NCBI RefSeq assembly: GCF_000150275.1
Contig: NW_002060951.1
Span: 797,503-861,502 of the forward strand
Length of the DNA: 64,000 nt
Reading direction: 5' to 3'
Origin: Trichoplax adhaerens
Lineage: Eukaryota > Placozoa > Uniplacotomia > Trichoplacea > Trichoplacidae
In this document: piece by piece, positions 28,620 to 42,100 of the stretch
Numbering within the stretch: the first letter of the stretch is position 1
Layout of the letters: every line of letters begins with the position of its first letter
Program-made: the position numbers and the translations under genes
Notes under the pieces: generated by a model
What the model saw: the letters and a program-made list of their open reading frames with translations, nothing else
The model's database searches: none
What the model was told of the DNA's origin: nothing

Positions 28620-31600
28620 ATGTTGTTAGAAAGCGAAATTACGGGATATGATGTTCTAGCGGTGGTGTGTATGGGACTATGGAGCTATTTTATTTCTTTT
28701 CATCTTGTAGCGCTAGGATACGGGTAAGGGCGTTACTTACTTATACTATATCAATCATGTCTACTTTGCGTGCTCTTCCAGTCGATAGTATCGTTGTTGA
28801 AAGACGTTTTTATAGCGGTAGCATAGTCAATCAATGCTTGCTATTTATTCCAATTCCAGTCGGCTCTACTTCTCATTTGGCTATGCCAAGATGTTACTTA
28901 TTGATAGTATACTACGTTAAGGTAGCATATTGTACATGGCAATGGCTTAATTACTCCTTGAATGATGGCGTCTTTACAGTCATGTACTTGAATTCAATAT
29001 GCCACCAGTCGTGCCTAAAATCATACTACTCGATAAATAGTAGTACTACAATCCGATATTTTTGGGGGGCCCCCGCGTCTCTCTCTCTCTCTCACTCCTA
29101 TTTTAGGATCGGATTTTTAACGTAATGTCTCTATTTTTTACCTTCTTTTATCTATTATAGCAAGTACATTTTATACCGTAAGAGTCAATCAGAGCCAGAA
29201 GAATTAGCCGATGTACCGGGAGTATCTATTCTAAAAGTAAGTGGTCAATGATGTGAAAAAAAAAAATGAAGTAAAAGGTATCCTATACAGACGATTGACC
29301 AAGTAATGATGGCCATCCCTCAATTTATGCGTTGATGCGTAAACTTAATCTTGCTATTCACTACCATCGAACTTATTTGGTAACTCGATCATTATAATTA
29401 AATCAGTCACCTTAAATAACTTTAAAATGCCCTTTTTAGACCAGTGGAGTACGGTACCCTACTGTCAACAGTGTACAGTATTGAACAATAGTCATAGTAA
29501 CTGCCCACGAACTAGTAGTATTTTAATACCCATTAGAAAAACGTATTGCTTTGGTATGTTGAGTATTCCCGGTGAAATATCGTTAATACCGACAATCTGC
29601 TTATTTAAATCTCAACTAAAATCTACTTTTGCCCATTTTTTCTACTTCATTACCTTATTTACAGCCTTTAGTTGGTGGAGACGCTAATCTATCGCACAAC
29701 TTGGCCTCTTATTTCGAATTAACGTATAGCAGAGTAAGTCTGGCAATCTTTTTATTAAACTTTGATCTTTTATTGAAGAATTGTCAAGGAAAAAGTAGTA
29801 GGCAAATCAAGTGTTTTCCTTACATTTTGAACGAAGAAGAAAAATAGATATTGTCTATACTACGTTGCTATTTCTTTCAATCCAGAATTGTGATCTTACT
29901 CGGATTGCATGTTTGGACTTTATTGCTACTGTACATGAGAAACACTTCACAATTATATACTAACTAAAAATGCAGTAGACATTTTAAGTTTAATTGTTAC
30001 TGCTTTTCATTTCTCTACCGTCTAATTGATACTTTTTTAAATTGTCAATCTACTAGTACGAACTCTTCTTTTGCATCCAAAATCCTGAAGATCCCGCTAT
30101 TGAAATTGTTAATTTATTAATCAAGCAGTACCCGAACGTCAAAGCCCGTTTATTTATAGGTAACTAACTGTAAATCATGTTTTTTTAGTTAAATTTCAAA
30201 ATTAATTTCAGCCATATTGTTGAATTGAATTTTTACTTGAATACAATCCATGTACCCGCGTGAAAGTGCTACTACGTTGCTATCATTTGCCTAATTGAAA
30301 AGACTCTTAGTGAAATTAAATACTTCATCACAGCAGTCTTGATGGTATACCCGTACAACCAATAACAACTCCTTCGCTCTGTGTCAAGAAAGTAGTGCCG
30401 TTAAAACACGTGTATTCAAAACATAAAACCACTAAAACTACTTACTCCCTATCCTATACTGTAGTTCACAAACTGGTTGATATCTTTTGGAAATGATAAA
30501 AATTAGTACTGATAGTGTGGTATCGTACACTGTACGCCCAAAGATTAGTTTATCTACAGTATCTATAATAGTAGCTGGCCTAATGATCATTTACACCCAG
30601 GGGTAAAAATAATAATCAATCGATTCATGACATTTTGCTAGACTGCCGTAACACACAGTCCTGATAGCTGTTGTCATTGTAAAGTTACTTGTAAACCAAA
30701 TCCAATTTTACATTGTACAGTATGTTGCCAAGAACGGTAAATCTCGTAGACCTAATGAATCTCATATCTAGCAAAATTGATTGGCCTCGCTGCAAACATA
30801 ATAAGATCAGCATACTGTACTGTAGTAATCTTTAGATTTTTACTCATTCATTTTGTCATTATCATTTTTATCTATTGTACAGCATACAATCTACTGTATA
30901 TTTGGTTTGTAGCATTATAAGTACTTTATTGTGGTCAATAGTACATACGTAAATCGTGAGAAATGAAAACCATGGAGTATAGTCTTTCACAAATAATGCT
31001 GATTACCATGTTATCTACAGTACAATATATTAATAAATAACAAATCACTGCTGCATAAAGTGACTAAGACCATGATAACTTTAGTAAAGTACTATAGCCT
31101 GAAAATTATTGCGTTTTCCCATAATTTCCTCTAGATTAATCATGATCCTTCTTAATAGTCATATCACTATTGATTACAAATATAATTATACCATACGTCG
31201 ACCGTAGGTTTATCACTAACTTTCATACAAGGGTATATCAGGTGGATGTACTGCCCCGCTAGTAAGGAAGAATTGATTGTAATTAAAGATATCAAAATTA
31301 AGTTTCCCCAAGGCATTTGCTTAGTAGGTCTAATGAATATACTTTACTATAAATAATTGTAAATAAATACTACTGTACAGTATAGTAAAAAACAATCGAA
31401 TGAAGTTAGCCTAGTAACTACTCTAAGAATACAAGTATTGAACATAGCGTATAATACCCAAGATATAATAGCAATTCCGTGACAAAACTGAATAGCATTT
31501 TATGATAATATAACTATGATAGGTTATGACAATAAAGTTTTCGATGATACGAAAGTATGCTCTCTCAATCTATGGATTAATAACGGCTTACTCTATGCTT

Positions 31601-33331
31601 GTCCAATAATTATAATATACATAAGATTATTAAGATCAACATATTCAAATAGTACAAGTCTTACTTTGTGTGTCTATCTTCTTCTAATGCTTTTTACGCT
31701 AAATACGTATCTCTAATAACGATATGTTTCATTTAGAAACCGTTGATACATGTCTCAATCCTAAAATTAACAACCTTCTCCCCGGATATGCAGCCGCACA
31801 ATATGACTTACTTTGGATTACAGACAGCAACATCAAAGGTACAGCTAATAATAATGATTTCATTGTTATTTCTTTGTTTGCCAGTTCTGATGCAATTCCA
31901 TTGACTTAGCTATCCTTTGTATAAATTTTTACCTTTAAAATATCATGAAAATGTTTTCCTGATTCATATGCAATGAATTGGGATATTTGATTACTATTTT
32001 AGTTTATTACTAGTAGTAACAATGATACATTATGAAATAACGTGACTGTTGATACTTGTCTATATGAATTTCCAAGTCTACTTTTTCAATTTTATGCTAT
32101 TCTATGTGTACCTTTTTAATACATTATCTTTCGTAGTAGCTTGCTTGTTTGACGATTGTAAAACCGTACTATAATTTTAATTGGAAATCTAACTCAAAAT
32201 TTGCTTTGTTCGTGACAGTGACGCCAAATACATTAACAGATATGGTTGCGAGAATGACCGAAAATGTCGGCATGGTCCATCAGTTGCCCTATACGACACA
32301 CATCGATTCGTTAGCAGGATATTTAGATAAAATCCATTTTGGTGGTGCTCATGGACGTGTTTACTTAACCACGAATGCATGTGGAGTTAATTGCGCCAGC
32401 GGAATGTCATGTTTATTCCGTAAGCATCTTTTGGATGAAGTGGGTAAGTGAAATCGAGACTGTTTATCTAACTTACCTAAGGACCATTCAATTAAGTTTA
32501 CATGAAATTTAATTTTAGGTGGCTTAGAAACTTTTGGTTGTTATATTGCTGAAGATTTTTTTCTAGCCAAGTCAATCTATGACAGGTCTAAATAAGATTC
32601 AGCCCTTTGTAGCGTTTATAAGAATGGATTATTGTACTTAACTGACTTACTTTGCTTTACCAATGCCTTTTTATAGAGGTTGGAAATTTGCTTTAGGGAA
32701 TGAACCTTGCTTCCAAAATCCGGGAAAAAGATCAGTGCAAAATTACGTCGCTCGGATGATTAGGTAATCATAAAACATCGATGGATTTTATCAATACGCA
32801 TATTCTTTACATTCGATCTAAAAATTAGTTGTAATTAACTTTAAGCGGAATTATGACCTTTTCTTAAATTCTTTGTATTAGATGGTCTCGTCTACGTATG
32901 GCTATGATTCCTTTAATTTCAGCATTCGAACCAATATCAGAGTGCATCGTGTGCGGACTGATAGGAGCTTATGGCATAAATCACTTTGCAAAAATTGGAT
33001 TTGGTACCATTTATGGTATTCATATCGGCTGTTGGTTCTTATTTGATATGATGCTACTGAAATTAATTCAGGTATTTTAATTAAAAATGGCAAAAGCATA
33101 GAGTGAACTACTAGATTCAATTTCACTTATACAATAATAAGAATTCATATTATTTATTTTTAATAGCCAACTCCAATAGAAGTATCCTGGAAAATTCCTT
33201 TGATGTGGATATTTAGAGAGTGCATATCCATCTGGATTTATATTAGAGCCCTCTCTAGTCGTACTGTTATCTGGAAGAATCAGAAATATCGAGTTCTTTA
33301 TGGTGGAAAAGCTGAACCATACGTAAAATAG
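28620..33331 (+). CDS. UGCG: Ceramide glucosyltransferase (10 exons, 395 aa)
   Basis: Makes glucosylceramide from UDP-glucose and ceramide on the cytosolic Golgi face (family knowledge, GT21). Exons: 28620-28723, 29161-29236, 29665-29733, 30057-30159, 31737-31838, 32219-32443, 32519-32585, 32677-32763, 32882-33071, 33167-33331. They give 395 codons plus TAG, against 394 residues in the human enzyme. An N-terminal membrane segment (about 11-32) precedes VSILKPLVGG. Motifs in order: NPEDPA (D1 region), D147 in WITDSN (D2), D239 in IAEDFF (D3), and R275-M-I-R-W279 as (Q/R)xxRW. Hydrophobic segments follow at about 295-345. All catalytic motifs are present. ATG 28620 is used because the nearby ATG at 28608 meets a stop at once. 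The gene converges with ENPP-A. Confidence 0.95.
29061..29094. repeat. GC-rich block plus TC microsatellite in UGCG intron 1
   Basis: A run of six G and five C (29064-29074) is followed by about eight TC units (29078-29093). This is the most GC-rich spot seen in the window. It lies inside intron 1 of the glucosyltransferase, away from both splice sites. Confidence 0.8.
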
Positions 33332-36139
33332 CATAATACCCATAATATAGAGTTTTATTTTCAAATGAAATAATTTTAGTTAACTAAGCTTCACATTTAT
33401 GCTCTATAGATGTAACATAATTGAAAATTTTTATTCACCGGAAAATGTAACTACCGGTGATAATGCAATAAATGCTTTTCATCATCTATTATTATGATAG
33501 ATATATAGATGCAGATTAGACTATTTTAGCTATTTAATACTAGTAACAATTACTAAACATATTTGCCGGCTTGCTCATTATCTTTAATATAAATTCTATA
33601 ACTTAATTCAATATTATTGTAAATGATGACCATGATTTCGGTTACCGCAAAGAAACTTAACTTAGCTACTGTTGCTTTTTGAATATCTAAATAATGTCGG
33701 TTAGATTTCAAATTTTGATATGTTTGTACCTAATGTTTGAATTCGCCAGGGTTTTATTATCATACATATTTAACTTCAAATTCAGGCAAATTTTGGAAAG
33801 TAGAACATTATCTTATCTTTTTACTGTATTACCGTTGACATTAGTTAGTAGACAATCATGACTTGCTTATCGACTTTGTTGCATAACTCTAAGTTTGGCT
33901 TTGTTTAGTGTAAATACTGTATTGATGTTATTGCAGCAGTAATCATTGATGAAATCGTTGTTTTCTTAGTAGATTATGAATTTTGAATTGACAACTATCG
34001 TAATCGTATCAATTTGATATATGACCTTGTATTTGGCATGTATACTGTATGTGCATTATATAATCTGTGTATATGAAAAATTCCTCAAACAACTTTTAGG
34101 ACTTTGTAACAAATTGGACAGATTAAACCATGTAATAAAAACTTAGCATCTTTTAATTTTGGTCAGCCATTTCTTGGTAGTACAGTAGAGCTACTTTAAC
34201 ACCTAAAAACACCAATCTACTGTATTACCTAGTAGAGCATACCTATTGCTTATTTAGCTGCATTCTGCTCATATCTCCCTGAAATCAAACAATTTAAGGT
34301 TGGAATTAGCGCTCAAATTGAAATATTCTTAGATTTAAATTCAGAGAAAGGAATTTTCACACATTAAAAAATATAGAATAAAGTAAAATGGATATGGTCG
34401 AATGCAGAGTCTACATATTTTTTTATTTTTATCCCTGCTACATTGCCTATTAATTGCAAGATACACTAATATTATAAAATGGTTACCCCTTGGCAAGGGA
34501 TACTAGGTGTAATCTCGTGGTGCATGCTCTTGGACAATACAGTAGGATTTGACAAACGATTAACCACGGATAATGATTTCTGACGTTTATTCAGCAACAC
34601 GGTTGATGTAAACAGTGATTTAGTAGTTACTCCTTGTAGTTAATTTCTCTTTCAGTACACTTCATGTCGTATTGGTTAATTCGCATTCTATTTTTACCCA
34701 CTTTTCAGTGCAATATATTATAATTGAAAGTATTGATGCTGTGATTACTTTTACCTATATTCAAAATGGCTAGGATAGGAAAAGCGATGATTGTATGATT
34801 GGTACAATATTGAGCTATTTTAGTGAATTAATTAGTTATACGTACCTGTATGCATTAAGATTACAAAAGTTTTTTAAGTCCATGGAATTTGAAATTTACT
34901 GTCAAAAGCTATATATAGTACTTCTAAATAAATCTGCTCGATTTTAAGTGCAGTAGAATAAATGCTCTTTGCTGTCATAATTTGATCAGCAGTATATAAA
35001 ATTGATTCAATTCGATGTGATACAACAGTAGTTCATAGTAAGTTATAATTTTTAACGCTCCTAGATATAAAAACTGTCTTTATTTCAATTATTTCAAGAT
35101 GATACCAGTACCATATCGCAACTGAACAAAATATAATTACTTGTAGCCGATAAAATTCACGATATCACACTATTAGGATGCTTATATCTCGAGTTGTGAC
35201 TTAGGCTCTGCAACTAAATTTATCCATTTCATGTAAATACGAATTATCACCACACTTCATCACTATTAGCCTGAATTTGAACTTTTAAGAGTATAAGTAA
35301 AATGGTATCTTAAGGTATCATAACAACTGTGCAGTAAGTCGTGCTTTATTGCTCTCCTACAAATATAGTTTTAGAGTTAATAAATTACGAGTATATCTAA
35401 AATATAGCTGATGATAATACAACAACTCCTTGTAGATACATTGTGTCTATTGGTATATCCCTCCATGGATTCATAATACAATTGATCAATTTAAAGGAAA
35501 AAGTACAATCTTATTGCTAGGGATATATGAAAAAGGTAGTCAAAGTGATAATTCTCTTGAATCCAATTTGATGCATGAAAATTATAAGATTCCACAACTT
35601 ACAGTACTACGTTTATTTTATGTATACGTATTCTAGTATCATAGATCCAAAAATTAATATTTCTACGCAGATACTGTATCTATTGTGAACTTTCTTTAGC
35701 CGAACGTCTATGTCAATAAAATTATTATACACCCATTATCCAACAAGATCTTTTATTCGAATTTTGTCGTAACTATGTATCATCTATTTATCAGTATTTA
35801 TCTATTCTTGTAAAGTCACTGGTGAAATAACTTCGTGAACAGGCAATAGCTATTTTTAGAAAATGTTTCACGATTAAAAATTGCGCCTAATATGTATACT
35901 GAATTAAAATATTGTCATTTTAAAATCTTCATTATACAGTCGCCTAATTATAACGCACGCATTAAGCAGCCTGAGAATTCTAATAATCGTATATTATCTA
36001 ACCGAAGTCAAGACATTATTGAAAGTAGTGGTCATACTTCTCCTGTATGTCAATAACAATACCTTCGAACTTTTATAGAGTATACCGGTAACTAATAGAA
36101 ATTATTTTTTTATTATAGACTGATCCATGTCAAGATTTA
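33332..36139. other. Intergenic between convergent UGCG and ENPP-A
   Basis: No exon was recognised. It should contain the 3' UTRs of both flanking genes. Sequence is AT-rich with frequent stops. Confidence 0.5.
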
Positions 36140-39100
36140 CTATTTAGCCCACATTTCGGATGCTACAGGGACTTCAATTTCATCTTGCACTTGAGAAGGT
36201 AAGTTAGGAAAAAAATTGATACCAGATAACGCCTCGATATCACGTATACTTGTGGTATGATCTAATAGGTAAACGTCGGTCAACTGCAGCAATAAAAAAA
36301 TCAAAAAGGAGTATTATATAATTAGTCCTCATTCCTATTAACATTATATAACGTCTAGTTTATCAGTTTTAGTAAGTTTACCTGTCCTTGTGGTTTACGT
36401 GAGTTGAGATGCGGTAAGACAAACGATATGACATCAATTTTACCCTGACATGGGTCTATTGCCTTTTCATTTTTACTATCTGCCATTTTCTTTGTAGTTT
36501 GACATTTAACAAATATCTTATAAAAATGCGTGGGAAGGACAACGGTATCGATTGCACCATGAATCCAACTAATTTTGTTAATAAGAGTAGACTATTAATA
36601 TACACATAAATTAAAAATCTGATTCATAAAGTTTTATTTCTAAGTATTAATTTTTAATTTTTCGCCGAGCTTACTAGGAAGGATCGCTCCAAATTTTATT
36701 CCGATCACCAAGAACTAATGAACCTGAAAGGACATAAACACTGCCATATTTTTTAGCCCAAGTTCTCGTTAAGCTTTCGAGGTTAAGCCAAGGGCCTAGT
36801 ATAAAGCAGTTATTATTATTAATTAACAAACTACAATTGTTATTGTTAGATTTAAGCATTGATACCGACATGCTACGATGTATCGAGATGCTAACCTGCG
36901 TTAAAATTATGAATTTGCGGGGCTATATTGGATAGCAAGTAGGTATTAGCTTGCGCCTCTGCATCAAAGTTCATGTCACCTTTTTACAAGTCATGAGAGA
37001 TTTATTAGTTGCCGATATATATTTGTATAAAAATTATCTGCGACTAACATAGCAAACACTAAATTTATTGCTGTAAGCTTAAACATTCAAGATTGATATG
37101 CTAAATCAAAGTTATTGCCTTGCACCACAGCAAATTACACATGATTCAATGATTTTCATACTACGACAGTTTGATGCAGTAAAGCTACGGGTACTCTTTG
37201 CTCGTTTTATATTCGAATAAAGTAATAGCAATAATAATATAAATTCAGAATAGGATAATTTTTCTTTAAATTACCCTGGATCTAAAGAGCATGGCAGCTG
37301 GAACTGCTTATTAGAGTAAAGTTACGGTATACCAGTTTTTAGGTATTAATATTTACAGGTTAAATATTTAAATATACGGATAGTGTACGGTACTTTCAAA
37401 TATGTACGATGCTTATGCATGCAAGTTAAAATTATCTTCAAATATACTCTATCGAATGATATCTGCCGGTATTTAAAATAATCTAAGATCATTAGTATTC
37501 TATCTTTATCCAATACTGCTTTTATGTACCATACCGTTTGGAGCCATATGGCCACGATCGTAGCCAGATCTGGAGTAGCTGGTACAATTAGAAGCTTGAG
37601 ATGCAATGGACAATCGAAGATCACGTCGGAAACAATCGTTTCTCTTTAGGAACCCTGAAGCTTCCTAGTGGCATAAATAATTTCATTGACAACAATACTT
37701 TAACATGTAAGAACTCCGCTTAAGCTAATACGTCAAGAAGGTCTAAATTAATTCTGTACCTTAGTTGTTATTTCATAGCCTACAAACCAAGGTACTCGAT
37801 AGGTGTTGCTATAACTGGTGATGTAATGATTTTGATATAGGATGCAAGTATCAAGAGATACTCGATATTCTGGAATACCCCATGGGAAATTCATCATTTG
37901 AGCAGCAGACTCTAAATGAAAATCAAAATTCAACGTTATTAATAGCAACGATAAATTGGATTAATTAAACTTAAATTATCATGATCTATTTTAAGATGAT
38001 TCTGTTACTGTATAAGAAGACAATTAAATGCTTATTTATATGAAACCTTCTTGCGTAGTCATATTGAGCGCTTGATTGTACAGAGTCAAATTCGCTTTGA
38101 CAACACTCTACAAGATTTAATAAATAATTTTACATAAAAAAATTTTCAAGTATTGAAAAAATTAAACTTTTCAGTTCGATAACAAAAATTGGACAGATAA
38201 TATTATCGCTCTTGATAAAAATTTAATATTCTATTTTTAAAATTTTTTTATTGAATATCAATTTAGGCTTTAGCAAATGGCAGGTGTTGCTTATTTGTAT
38301 AAATTCTATAGCTTTTGCAGAGCGTTATTCCCTTCACTATATCTATCATTAACATAATGCTAAATATAATGCACGGAACTTACGCGGCAATAGGGACAAA
38401 CACAGCTCGAACATCGAGCTCTATCTTCAAATAAAGCAGTATCTGCCGGTATACGGCAAACTGGACCTGGCTGACTCGGAGCTTGCGGGGTAGCAACGCC
38501 TGGATTCCTTAACATGGCTCTCAGTGATCCTAAGACGCCATTATTCTTGGCTGGCTTAATGCCTAGTAACTCTATATATTAAAGATTTTATATTTAATTA
38601 TCAGCAGGTACACATCAATTGCTATCCTTTTCTTTGCTGTAAAATAGATTAGAAACAACGTACTTGTCATGACATTATATAGCTGAATATTTAAAAATGG
38701 TTTAATCTTCTTAGAGCTGTGAAATCCAGGGCCTGAAGCCATAAAAATGGTCCTCATATCCTTTTCCAAATTATCCCAACCACTTGTAGCTAACCCACAC
38801 GCTGTATAATTGGCGTCGTATCTAAGACATAAATTATATAAAATTAAAATACTACTCACTTGTACCTACGAGTGAAGCTATATTGCCATTTTAATATATT
38901 TACTTACATACGTCTAACCAAGTAACCATCCACCATTACGACTATTACATCAGGGATACGCCTAATAAAAAGTAGATTTTAAATGATCAAGTTAAGATTA
39001 AAAAATAGAATAGTTAAAATAAAATTAAGATCTTATATTCCTTTATGATAAATTAGTAGCTAAATCATTAATGCTCAAATTACTTTGAAAATTAAATTCT

Positions 39101-42100
39101 TCAGGTATAAACTGTAATAGTAAATGGTATCGAAATTGCGATCTAAATCATCTATAGGCGTCTGTCGTTATTTCACTATATCTTGTGTATTTGTTTTACA
39201 TTAGCTTTAATTATAAATTATAGTCCACCGTGTACTTATTATTTTATAGTAATTATTTTTGTAACACTAAGCTGATATGACTTTGACCTGCACCCAGTAA
39301 CTACTAGCGTGAATATCGTATTTTGTATCCTTATGAATTTATCTGACGTTTACATAATCTCCTAATTAATGTATCCTACAGCTTAGCTAGAAATGACTCT
39401 CAGCGCTTGATATTATCTTAATTAATACGAGTACCGTATCATTTATTGAATAACTGATATATAATAGCTATAGCTAATCGTCATTTCAAATGAGTTAACT
39501 CAATGAGCTAAATTTAACTAGAATATCCCGGACACAGTATCCAGCATTACTAATAGCCCCTTAGCGATGTCCACTGTAGGTTGAGTCTTAGTAGTTACGG
39601 ATAGCCTGCTATCCAACTAATATGTGTAGCTAATTTTGAAAATACCTACACTGATATCTTACACTGATATCCCACTATAACTATAACCTTAATTAGGTCG
39701 CTGATCTGATAAGGATCACTAAGTATAAGTACTGTGCCGCTAGTCAAAAATTTCGAATTTGTAGCTACATGAATCAAGCTGAACTTAGTGACTTAGAACA
39801 ATCCTTCGTTAATATACTAAAGTACCGGTACCTATATAATGGGACAGGACTGGAACCATTATATACTTCAACCGTTATAACCATTACATAAAATGGGAGG
39901 TTAAGATCATTTTACAACTTGTTGATCTTGTATTTTAAGACGTCATTCATATTTGTGGACAACACCCTGTCAAACATTAGCCAAAGATCGATACAAAATC
40001 AGAATAGTATGATGATATCTCGGATTGTTATGATGATTAACCCTTTGTTTGCTTGATTTGTTTATTTTCTGCTCAAATTTAATTACTAAAACGATTCAAT
40101 ATTAATATACGTCTATACATAGTTTGTATGGTGTAATCGGTGGTATACTGCTAAAATAATTGGGCTTATAAAATGATTTTAAGAGTAGACACAAATTCTG
40201 CAACAGTCAGTTAACATATTTTTAAAAACGTTTATATTTCGGACCGTAACTTAAATGGAAATTTATCGGCAGAACAGGCTCCGCTATTTAATCAACACCT
40301 TACGTAACGATTGAAGCGAAGACGTTATAAAGTTTTAGTCTATGATCAGGGTCTATAAATATTTGAGTTAAAGGCATACAAGCGTAGCATAGTACGATGT
40401 TGGTTAGCACAGTACTTCTAATCTAGATCCATAGCATTACTGCTTATTGCGCCCCCGACTATGTAATAAATAATTATAATGATACTGTAGATACATTCCA
40501 TCATGCCATATATCTATATCGCCTTAGGGATATATGTGCAAATTTACTATAAACTTATGTGAAGATATCTAAAATAATGTGAGCTGGCAGATTTTAAGAA
40601 ATTACTAGAATTGATTTTCTTCACACGAGTATTTAATTACTACCATATATATTAGTACATTTAGGAAAATCTTCGATATGGATGATTAGAGTCCTAACTT
40701 ATCGATTATAACTATACAGTAAACTTAGCTCCAATTTAGACTGTCAAGTTACTCTGGTACGGTATCTAACCTATGTGTATATCTGATATTCGAAATGTTA
40801 CTCTTAGGCTTAGAATAAGCTCTAAGTTGATTACAAGTTGAAAGCTCTAGTCAAGTGAAAATTTGCTTAAATATTGTTTATATTGCATTATAATAAAATG
40901 AAAGAGTGGAAATCTTAATGGATTTTAACATTAAATGTAGAGAGCAAAGTATCATGGCGTGAACCTTTATCAAATGTAATCAATACCATTTAAGTGTGTA
41001 CTGTATCTCTATAATTAGGAGTATGGAACTTCATAACTATAAAAGTGCCGAGATATGCAATTTGTAATAATACAAAACTGAATCACTTTGTTTAGACATG
41101 AATACTTCAAATCCATAAATTGGATAAAATTGTTCAATCTTTATGCAATCAATATCTTAGTATCTCTGCATTAACCGGACTTACGTGTTATTGCGATAAT
41201 GGAAACGAAACGGCAAGTCTTCTTTCTTGAATACAGTAAACTTACTACTTCTACCCTGAATATGATCAAAGTTATCAGTTAAAATTGACAATGGATGTCG
41301 TGAGAATATCATAAATTATTCAATTTACTTTAATCTTTGAAACTACTTCCGTAGCATTTCCTATAAGAAGATAACAGTATTATCAGAAAATGCTACAAGT
41401 ATAAAAAATTTTAGAAACGAAGTCAATGAACCAATTTCTGATGAGCCCTTACCTCCATTAACGAGGATACCTCCGAATGCTCCTTGATTGACGACTTGAT
41501 TTTTATCAACATCAATATACTAATGAAATTATAGCATTATAAATTCAACATCAATCAAAGATTATAGTATACTAATTTATGATATAATAAATTATTATTA
41601 CCGTATTTAAATATCTTATTTTGGAACAAGATGGTTGTTTCATTCCTGGTAAGCAAAGGTAAAGTAATAGTTTATAAGTAGTCCAAACCAGAATAACAAC
41701 GCCACTTAAGATACAATCATGCGTTATAAACCTTACCATGATCAGAAGTAATGATGACATTTACACAATGTTCAGCATTGCGTTGTTTTAATCCTTGGGT
41801 AATGGCACCAATTGCATTATCAATGTTCTTTATTTCTTGATTTACCTATTAACATTTTTTTATTAGTCATAACATAGTTAGCAAATATTCAAGTAGCGCA
41901 GTTGCAAGTGTCAATATATCTCAAGGATAGTATAGCCTGTAAAGATTTAGTAGATTCGCAGTGATTGTATGCGTAAATCAAGCTACTAATAGCTTTCCAA
42001 CTTGAACTCTTAACAGTCTAAAAATTTAAATTTTATGCAGGAAAGAACAATCCAATTAATGTGAGTCCTAATACTCGTATCCGTCTAATATTACCTCATT

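Noticed and set aside
32189-32380. Minus-strand open frame over the UGCG region
   Set aside because: It is antisense to the largest UGCG exon, which matches the family closely.
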